A DNA stretch of 8,232 nt from the NCBI GenBank assembly GCA_902470895.1, contig CABRID010000090.1, positions 1 through 8,232 of the forward strand, written 5' to 3'. Position numbers and translations under genes: made by a program. This DNA is from an uncultured Collinsella sp. (lineage in GTDB: Bacteria; Actinomycetota; Coriobacteriia; Coriobacteriales; Coriobacteriaceae). Position 1 is the stretch's first letter; every line of letters begins with the position of its first letter. Below, piece after piece: positions 1-4,137 of this stretch. Under the pieces are notes generated by a model. The model was not told the origin of the DNA and searched no databases. It saw nothing but the letters and a program-made list of their open reading frames with translations.

Positions 1-37
1 CTATAGGACGGATTGATTCAATTGTTAGACGGATCGA

Positions 38-673
38 TTAGTCACGCAGGATGATGTCCATGGCGAGCATCAGGTTGCGTTCGTCGATGGCAAACGGGGC
101 GGCTTCGCGCGTCTTGGGCTTGGCGCAAAACGCGATGCCCGCGCCCGCGGCCTGAATCATGGGGATGTCGTTTGCCCCGTCGCCAATAGCGACCGTGTGG
201 GCCATGTCGACACCGCACTCAACCGCCCAATCTAGCAGCTTGATGAGCTTGGACTCCTTGGTCACAATGTCGGCAGCCAACTTACCGGTGAGCTTGCCAT
301 CCACGACCTCCAGGCGGTTGGCCAGGCAAAAATCGATGCCCGCGGCGGTCACGATCTTGTCAGCGATCTCGTGGAAGCCGCCGCTTACCACGCCGACCTT
401 CCAGCCCTTGCTGTGTGCCGAGCGCACAAGCTCCAGCGCGCCGGGGGTAAATGTCACGCGTTCAAAGGTGCGCTCGAACACACTCTCGTCCAGGCCGGCG
501 AGCAGCCCCACGCGCTCCTCGAGCGCTTGCTTAAAGTCCAGCTCGCCGCGCATGGCGCGTTCGGTGATCTGTGCAACTTGCTCGCCCACGCCGGCCTCCT
601 CGCCCAACAGGTCGATGACTTCCTGGTTGATGAGCGTGGAGTCGATATCCATAACGATGAGGCGTGCGGTCAT
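38..673 (-). CDS. serB: Phosphoserine phosphatase (HAD family, single-domain SerB)
   Basis: The 211-residue protein would hydrolyse O-phosphoserine to serine and phosphate, the last step of serine biosynthesis in the cytosol. HAD motifs are visible in order. Motif I is DIDST at 9-13, with nucleophile D9 and acid/base D11. Motif II is VVSGG at 95-99, with S97. A motif III lysine is probably K139. Motif IV is GDGANDIPMI at 164-173, with D165 and D169 as Mg ligands. The cap segment RGELDF near 42-47 is typical of SerB. There is no N-terminal ACT domain, unlike longer SerB forms. The frame stays open upstream to 742, but the ATG at 671-673 is chosen because GGAAAGG lies about 7 nt before it and the extra residues do not belong to the family. 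It is divergent from aspS across 256 bp. A related HAD phosphatase acting on another phosphomonoester is the main alternative. Confidence 0.9.
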   Translation of the reverse strand: MTARLIVMDIDSTLINQEVIDLLGEEAGVGEQVAQITERAMRGELDFKQALEERVGLLAGLDESVFERTFERVTFTPGALELVRSAHSKGWKVGVVSGGFHEIADKIVTAAGIDFCLANRLEVVDGKLTGKLAADIVTKESKLIKLLDWAVECGVDMAHTVAIGDGANDIPMIQAAGAGIAFCAKPKTREAAPFAIDERNLMLAMDIILRD

Positions 674-818
674 GACGGGCCTTTCCGAGTGCAGTTGTAT
701 TGGGGCACATTGTCGCACGCCGCGCGCCTTGGCGGCGGCCACGGTGCGTCAATTGTTTCGTCTCCGTCAAGTCTTTGGGCAAGAGCTACTTTTTCGTGGT
801 ACATCGACGCGGGTGCGA

Positions 819-824
819 TAAGAT
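819..824 (+). promoter_or_regulatory. Possible -10 element of the aspS promoter
   Basis: TAAGAT lies about 105 nt before the aspS start and would place transcription start near 831, just ahead of two leader hairpins. The -35 position at 17-nt spacing reads GTGGTA, a poor match, so this is a weak assignment. No confident promoter was found for serB on the opposite strand of the same gap. Confidence 0.3.
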
Positions 825-840
825 AGAACGCCATGTCCGG

Positions 841-857
841 CTGCGCGGTTTACGCAG
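841..857 (+). promoter_or_regulatory. Leader hairpin 1 upstream of aspS
   Basis: CTGCG at 841-845 and CGCAG at 853-857 are perfect complements around a 7-nt loop. The hairpin is small, but it sits between the putative promoter and a larger second hairpin, so the aspS 5' leader looks structured. Confidence 0.35.
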
Positions 858-866
858 GCTGGGCAA

Positions 867-908
867 ATCTGTACGACGCCGCCCGGAACGACACGGGGCG
901 GCACAGAT
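867..908 (+). promoter_or_regulatory. Leader hairpin 2 adjoining the aspS ribosome binding site
   Basis: There are two stacked perfect stems: ATCTGT (867-872) pairs with ACAGAT (903-908), and GCCGCCC (878-884) pairs with GGGCGGC (896-902). A 5-nt bulge (873-877) lies on the left side only, and the loop is 11 nt. The Shine-Dalgarno at 914-920 starts 5 nt after the stem. There is no T-tract, so it is not a terminator. Its position suggests an effect on translation initiation or mRNA stability, possibly autoregulation by AspRS, but that is inference. Confidence 0.5.
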
Positions 909-929
909 CCATAAAGGAGGATCACTGGT

Positions 930-2717
930 ATGAGCCAGACCCGTCCCATCGATGAGCATTCCATGCACACCCGTACCTGCGGCGAGCTTCGCTTCGAGAA
1001 CGTGGGCGAAGAGGTCACCCTCACCGGTTGGGTGAGCCGTCGCCGCGACCACGGCGGCCTTATCTTCTGCGACCTTCGCGACCGCGAGGGCATCACGCAG
1101 CTCACCTTCGACCCCGAGCACTCCGATGGCGATGCCTTTAAGATCGCCGAGACCATGCGTCCCGAGTGGCCCATCAAGATCCACGGCGTCGTGCGCGCCC
1201 GTGGCGAGGAGACCACCAACACCAAGCTCGCGACCGGCGAGATCGAGGTCCTGACCGACCACGCCGAAGTGCTCAACACGTCCGTCACCCCGCCGTTCCA
1301 GATCGAGGACGGCATCGAGACGAGCGAGGACACCCGCCTGCGCTATCGCTATCTGGACCTCCGCCGTCCCGAGATGATGGCCAACCTCAAGCTGCGCTCC
1401 GACTTTACCTTTGCCATTCGCGAGGCGCTGCACAACCGTGAGTTCATGGAGGTCGAGACGCCCTCCCTGTTTAAGTCCACGCCCGAGGGCGCCCGCGACT
1501 TCATCGTTCCCAGCCGTATTCAGCCGGGCAACTTCTACGCCCTGCCGCAGTCCCCGCAGCTCCTGAAGCAGCTGCTTATGGTCGGTGGCGTCGAGCGCTA
1601 CTATCAGGTTGCCAAGTGCTTCCGCGACGAGGACCTGCGTGCCGACCGTCAGCCCGAGTTCACCCAGGTCGATATCGAGATGTCCTTCGTGGACCAGAAC
1701 GATGTCATGAGCGCGCTCGAAGAGGTCCTTGCCGATGCCTTCGGTCGCATGGGTGTCGAGATGCCCACGCCGCTGCGCCGCATGAACTACTGGGAGGCCA
1801 TGGACACCTATGGCTCCGACAAGCCCGATACCCGCTATGGCATGCACTTGGTCGACCTGACCGACATCTTTGCCAACTCCAAGTTCAAGGTCTTTGCGAC
1901 TGCCGCAAACGAGGAGGGCTCTGTCGTCAAGGCCATCAACGCCAAGGGCGCCGGTGCCTGGGCACGTGCCAAGATCGATAAGCTTGCCGGCGTGGCTTCC
2001 ACGTTTGGCGCCAAGGGCCTGGCCTGGATCGCCTTCCGCGAGGACGGCTCCATCAACAGCCCCATCGTCAAGTTCTTCTCGGACGAGGAGATGGCCGCTC
2101 TGCGCGAGCGCATGGACGTTGAGCCCGGCGACCTTGTGATGTTCGCCGCCGGCCCGCGCCTGCTCTCTGATGAGATCCTGGGCGGCATGCGTTCCCACAT
2201 GGCCAATGCGCTCGAGATCAAGCGCGAGGGCCACGACTTCCTTTGGGTCGTCAACTTCCCGCTGTTCCACTGGGATGAGGATCGCAAGGCCTATGCTGCC
2301 GAGCATCAGCCCTTTACCCTGCCGACCGAGACCGAAATCGCCAAGATCGAGGCCGATCCTTTGGCGGCCGGTTCGTGCACCTATGACTTTGTCATGGACG
2401 GCTTTGAGGCCGGCGGCGGCGGTATGCGTATCCACAACGCCGAGATGCAGATGTCCATGCTCAAGCTCCTGGGCTTTACCGAGGAGCGTGCCGAGTCGCA
2501 GTTCGGCTTCCTCATGGAGGCCCTCAAGTTTGGTGCGCCCCCGATGGGCGGTTTCGCTCTGGGTCTGGACCGCGTGTGCATGCTGCTCACCGGTTCCGAC
2601 TCCATCCGCGACGTCATGGCGTTCCCCAAGACGGCCAGCGGCTCCGACCTTATGTCGGGCGCTCCGAGTGCCGTTTCCGGCGCCCAGCTCAAGGACGTCA
2701 GTCTGCGCCTGATGTAG
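930..2717 (+). CDS. aspS: Aspartyl-tRNA synthetase, bacterial type
   Basis: This 595-residue class II synthetase charges tRNA-Asp with aspartate in the cytosol; the length is normal for bacterial AspRS. An N-terminal OB-fold anticodon-binding domain covers about 12-120. The catalytic domain begins with the motif 1 region FMEVETP (172-178), followed by the flipping loop STPEGARDF (183-191) and QSPQLLKQLLM (207-217). Motif 2 is FRDEDLRADRQPEFTQVD (231-248). A bacterial GAD insertion domain lies at roughly 295-430, and motif 3 is GGFALGLDRV (540-549). The start at 930 is supported by AAGGAGG at 914-920, 9 nt upstream. An internal ATG at 963 would match the usual family N-terminus but has no such site. 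The anticodon domain carries RRDHGG with His41, a residue associated with non-discriminating enzymes that also charge tRNA-Asn. The gene stands alone, with a structured leader and its own terminator. Confidence 0.96.
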   Translation: MSQTRPIDEHSMHTRTCGELRFENVGEEVTLTGWVSRRRDHGGLIFCDLRDREGITQLTFDPEHSDGDAFKIAETMRPEWPIKIHGVVRARGEETTNTKLATGEIEVLTDHAEVLNTSVTPPFQIEDGIETSEDTRLRYRYLDLRRPEMMANLKLRSDFTFAIREALHNREFMEVETPSLFKSTPEGARDFIVPSRIQPGNFYALPQSPQLLKQLLMVGGVERYYQVAKCFRDEDLRADRQPEFTQVDIEMSFVDQNDVMSALEEVLADAFGRMGVEMPTPLRRMNYWEAMDTYGSDKPDTRYGMHLVDLTDIFANSKFKVFATAANEEGSVVKAINAKGAGAWARAKIDKLAGVASTFGAKGLAWIAFREDGSINSPIVKFFSDEEMAALRERMDVEPGDLVMFAAGPRLLSDEILGGMRSHMANALEIKREGHDFLWVVNFPLFHWDEDRKAYAAEHQPFTLPTETEIAKIEADPLAAGSCTYDFVMDGFEAGGGGMRIHNAEMQMSMLKLLGFTEERAESQFGFLMEALKFGAPPMGGFALGLDRVCMLLTGSDSIRDVMAFPKTASGSDLMSGAPSAVSGAQLKDVSLRLM

Positions 2718-2741
2718 GCAAGCGGCTACATATTGCCTGTA

Positions 2742-2775
2742 ACGAGGGAAGGACGCGTGCCTTCCCTCGTTTTTT
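2742..2775 (+). terminator. Rho-independent terminator after aspS
   Basis: ACGAGGGAAGG (2742-2752) and CCTTCCCTCGT (2760-2770) form a perfect 11-bp stem with a 7-nt loop, followed by six T residues (2770-2775). It lies 25 nt after the aspS stop codon. Confidence 0.95.
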
Positions 2776-2816
2776 ATGCGCGGGCGTTGCGAGGGCATAG
2801 GTTGACTGGGCGTCGC

Positions 2817-2986
2817 GGAAACTGCGTCCCAGAATTTGCGTCCAAAACGGGTCGCAGTTTCCCAAACAGGCCCCTTTGGGAAATTGCGTCCCAGAATCCA
2901 GCCAAATAACGGGTCGCACTTTCCGGTTGAGCCTTCTGGCGGAAACTGTGTCCCATCATTGACGCTCGAAATGGGATGCGATTTCC
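2817..2986. repeat. Tandem array of three palindromic 46-nt units, 62-nt period
   Basis: Units lie at 2817-2862, 2879-2924 and 2941-2986. Each is exactly 46 nt, separated by two 16-nt spacers, so start-to-start distance is exactly 62 nt. Unit 1 has 14-nt arms, GGAAACTGCGTCCC and GGGTCGCAGTTTCC, complementary except for one central T:T pair. Unit 2 keeps 12 of 14 pairs. Unit 3 keeps its fold partly through G:T wobbles. By hand count units 2 and 3 match unit 1 at 35 and 33 of 46 positions, with differences mostly in the loop. The period is not a multiple of three, so it cannot encode an in-frame repeat protein. The array fills the gap between the aspS terminator and the HPr gene. A REP/BIME-like element or a degenerate non-autonomous mobile element is plausible; I cannot name a family. 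Confidence 0.85.
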
Positions 2987-3013
2987 GTCCCGCCCTCAAC
3001 AAGCATCTAACGC

Positions 3014-3019
3014 TACAAT
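3014..3019 (+). promoter_or_regulatory. Possible -10 element for the HPr-family gene
   Basis: TACAAT differs from the consensus -10 by one base and would start transcription near 3026, about 48 nt before the start codon. The base positions expected for a -35 (around 2991-2996, CGCCCT) do not match, so an activator or another arrangement may be involved. It lies 28 nt after the end of palindromic unit 3. Confidence 0.4.
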
Positions 3020-3073
3020 AACTACCACGTGGCTGGGTTTTGCCGGCCGATGTGCGATGTCGCGGGAGGGGAC

Positions 3074-3322
3074 ATGGTCGAGTTTACAAAGACGATTAAA
3101 GATCCGTTGGGATTACATGCCCGCCCGGTTGCGCTGCTCTATGACATCATTGCCAAGCACCGTAGTGACGTGTCGGTTTCGATTGGTGACCGCTACACCG
3201 ATGGCCGCGACGTTATAGGGCTCATGGCACTCTGCGGCGAATGTGGCGAAGACGTCGTGTTCCGCGTTTCGGGCGTAGATGAGGCCTCCTGTGTCACATC
3301 GATCAGAAATCTCTCGCTTTAA
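3074..3322 (+). CDS. HPr-family phosphocarrier protein, variant with Asp46 and CxxC
   Basis: The 82-residue protein aligns over its whole length with HPr, the phosphocarrier of the sugar phosphotransferase system. HPr takes phosphate from Enzyme I on His15 and passes it to EIIA. The active-site segment LGLHARP (12-18) is intact, with His15 and Arg17. At the position of regulatory Ser46 of Gram-positive HPr (KSIMG) the sequence reads RDVIG, with Asp46. Four residues after the conserved L50-M51 pair comes CGEC (54-57), a CxxC absent from typical HPr. The C-terminus is a few residues short of the usual 87-88. The start at 3074 fits the family N-terminus; GGAGG at 3065-3069 is only 4 nt away, closer than usual. 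In-frame ATGs at 3029 and 3050 lack a site. It is a single gene with its own terminator and no PTS genes nearby, so a regulatory HPr-like role is possible. I give no symbol because a canonical ptsH may exist elsewhere. Confidence 0.85.
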   Translation: MVEFTKTIKDPLGLHARPVALLYDIIAKHRSDVSVSIGDRYTDGRDVIGLMALCGECGEDVVFRVSGVDEASCVTSIRNLSL

Positions 3323-3330
3323 GCATGACA

Positions 3331-3371
3331 GGGCGTGGTAAAGGATGGTCCTTTGCCGCGCCCTTTTGTTT
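3331..3371 (+). terminator. Rho-independent terminator after the HPr-family gene
   Basis: The outer stem GGGCGTGG (3331-3338) pairs with CCGCGCCC (3356-3363) with one G:T wobble. The inner stem AAAGGA (3340-3345) pairs perfectly with TCCTTT (3349-3354) around a 3-nt loop. The tail is TTTTGTTT. It separates the HPr gene from the iron-uptake genes. Confidence 0.92.
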
Positions 3372-3380
3372 CGTATAGGA

Positions 3381-3468
3381 AACTTTTTCGAAATCTGAAT
3401 GGGGACCCTTTCCAAAAAGTTAACCACGTGTTAGTTTACTAAAGCGAACATAGATGTGGCTAACTTTT
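3381..3468. promoter_or_regulatory. Nested inverted repeats upstream of feoA1, probable metal-regulator operator region
   Basis: Three overlapping symmetries are visible. AACTTTTT (3381-3388) mirrors AAAAAGTT (3414-3421). AAAAGTTAACCAC (3415-3427) mirrors GTGGCTAACTTTT (3456-3468) with one mismatch in 13. A central palindrome TTAGT-TT-ACTAA lies at 3431-3442. The GTTA/TAAC half-sites resemble those of the DtxR-family box found before feoB, although none here gives the full 19-bp spacing. The region lies directly upstream of an iron-uptake operon, where DtxR/IdeR-type repression by Fe(II) is expected. I could not place -35 and -10 hexamers with confidence. Confidence 0.5.
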
Positions 3469-3510
3469 ACCATGTCGATGTGAAGGACGAACTGACGTTA
3501 GGAGCCACTC

Positions 3511-3753
3511 ATGTCTTGCGGACCGCAGATGCCGGCAATGCCGCTTTCGATGGTAAAAGCGGGCGAAACCGTGCGCGTGTCTCGTGTAAAGGGCAATGAG
3601 GACATGAAGCACCACCTCAAGGACCTCGGCTTTGTCGAGGGCAGCGAAATCCACGTGGTGAGCTCGAGCGGCGCCAATATCATCGTTACGGTGCTGGGCG
3701 CACGCTTTGGTATCGATTCCAAGGTTGCCATGCACATCATGACCGTCGGTTAG
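3511..3753 (+). CDS. feoA: FeoA-family ferrous iron transport protein (first copy)
   Basis: This 80-residue small cytosolic protein has the FeoA SH3-like fold. FeoA supports Fe(II) uptake by FeoB, probably by binding it or adjusting its GTP cycle; the exact mechanism is unsettled. Visible family features are the opening strand AGETVRVSRVKG (17-28), the helix MKHHLKDLGFVEGSEI (32-47) with the conserved LxxLGF/G signature, and the closing strands VTVLGARFGIDSKVAMHIMT. It has an N-terminal extension with Cys3 (MSCGPQMP) that the second copy lacks. AGGAG at 3500-3504, 6 nt upstream, supports the start. It is the first gene of the iron locus, 39 nt before the second feoA, and lies just after a repeat-rich region that probably binds an iron regulator. 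Confidence 0.88.
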   Translation: MSCGPQMPAMPLSMVKAGETVRVSRVKGNEDMKHHLKDLGFVEGSEIHVVSSSGANIIVTVLGARFGIDSKVAMHIMTVG

Positions 3754-3792
3754 TCTGCAGCATTTCATAAAAACCGAAAGGGGGACAAGAGG

Positions 3793-4014
3793 ATGAAGAC
3801 GTTGGGTGACGTTAAGGTGGGCGAGAGCTCCACCATCGTCAAGCTTCACGGTGAGGGTGCGCTTCGCCGCCACCTTATGGACCTGGGGCTCATCAAGGGC
3901 ACTTCGTTCAAGGTCGTGAAGGTTGCACCGCTCGGTGATCCGGTCGAGATCAACGTGCGCGGCTACGAGCTTTCCATCCGCAAGGAGGAGGCCGCCGTCG
4001 TCGAGGTTCAGTAA
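3793..4014 (+). CDS. feoA: FeoA-family ferrous iron transport protein (second copy)
   Basis: This 73-residue FeoA paralogue is a minimal SH3-like domain without extensions. The first strand covers GDVKVGESSTIVKLHG, followed by the helix RRHLMDLGLIKGTSF (25-39), with the LMDLGL signature and the basic pair R25-R26, then VVKVAPLGDPVEINVRGYELSIRKEEA. The APLGDPVEIxVRGYxLSIRxxEA segment is the most typical FeoA stretch, so this copy looks closer to the canonical form than the first. AAAGGGGG ends at about 3784, 8 nt before the ATG. It is probably cotranscribed with feoA1, since no terminator lies in the 39-nt gap. The 123 nt to feoB contain an iron box and a hairpin. Tandem feoA genes before feoB suggest different roles for the two copies, which is inference. 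Confidence 0.92.
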   Translation: MKTLGDVKVGESSTIVKLHGEGALRRHLMDLGLIKGTSFKVVKVAPLGDPVEINVRGYELSIRKEEAAVVEVQ

Positions 4015-4031
4015 GGACTCGCGGCGCATAT

Positions 4032-4068
4032 TTCTGCAGATAAAGTTAGGTTTTTCTAACTTAATGCA
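4032..4068. promoter_or_regulatory. DtxR/IdeR-like iron box between feoA2 and feoB
   Basis: The 19-mer at 4046-4064, TTAGGTTTTTCTAACTTAA, matches the actinobacterial DtxR/IdeR consensus TTAGGTTAGCCTAACCTAA at 15 of 19 positions. Its core AAGTTAG-gttttt-CTAACTT (4043-4062) is a perfect 7-bp inverted repeat. A further outer pair, CTGCA (near 4034-4038) and TGCAG (near 4065-4069), extends the symmetry. Iron-loaded DtxR-family repressors bind such boxes. Its location 74 nt before feoB implies a separate iron-controlled promoter for feoB, though I could not pick out -35 and -10 hexamers. Confidence 0.65.
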
Positions 4069-4091
4069 GCATCTTTGAAGCACATTATCCA

Positions 4092-4117
4092 GCCTGCGCG
4101 GAGAAAGCAGCGCAGGC
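4092..4117 (+). promoter_or_regulatory. Hairpin just upstream of the feoB ribosome binding site
   Basis: GCCTGCGC (4092-4099) and GCGCAGGC (4110-4117) form a perfect 8-bp GC-rich stem around a 10-nt purine-rich loop. It ends 4 nt before the Shine-Dalgarno cluster at 4122-4133. With no T-tract it is not a terminator. A role in mRNA stability, processing or translation of feoB is possible. Confidence 0.45.
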
Positions 4118-4137
4118 ACACAAGGAAGAAGGATTGA

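Noticed and set aside
1..37. Gene end or terminator at the left edge
   Set aside because: Only 37 bases precede the serB stop; no hairpin or coding signal can be supported.
674..742. N-terminal extension of SerB
   Set aside because: The frame is open, but the added residues do not match the family and a good ribosome binding site precedes the inner ATG at 671-673.
831..929. T-box riboswitch before aspS
   Set aside because: No T-box sequence, no terminator/antiterminator pair with a T-tract and no specifier-loop stem could be found; the leader is too short.
2817..2986. CRISPR array
   Set aside because: The repeats are degenerate and palindromic along their whole length, the 16-nt spacers are far too short, and no cas genes are present.
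786..3002. Long minus-strand open frame opposite aspS and the palindromic array
   Set aside because: It mirrors the codon structure of aspS, has low-complexity His/Gly/Leu-rich content with no recognisable domain, and crosses a terminator and a repeat. Such shadows are common opposite high-GC genes.
3029..3073. Earlier starts for the HPr-family protein
   Set aside because: In-frame ATGs at 3029 and 3050 lack ribosome binding sites and would add residues before the conserved HPr N-terminus.
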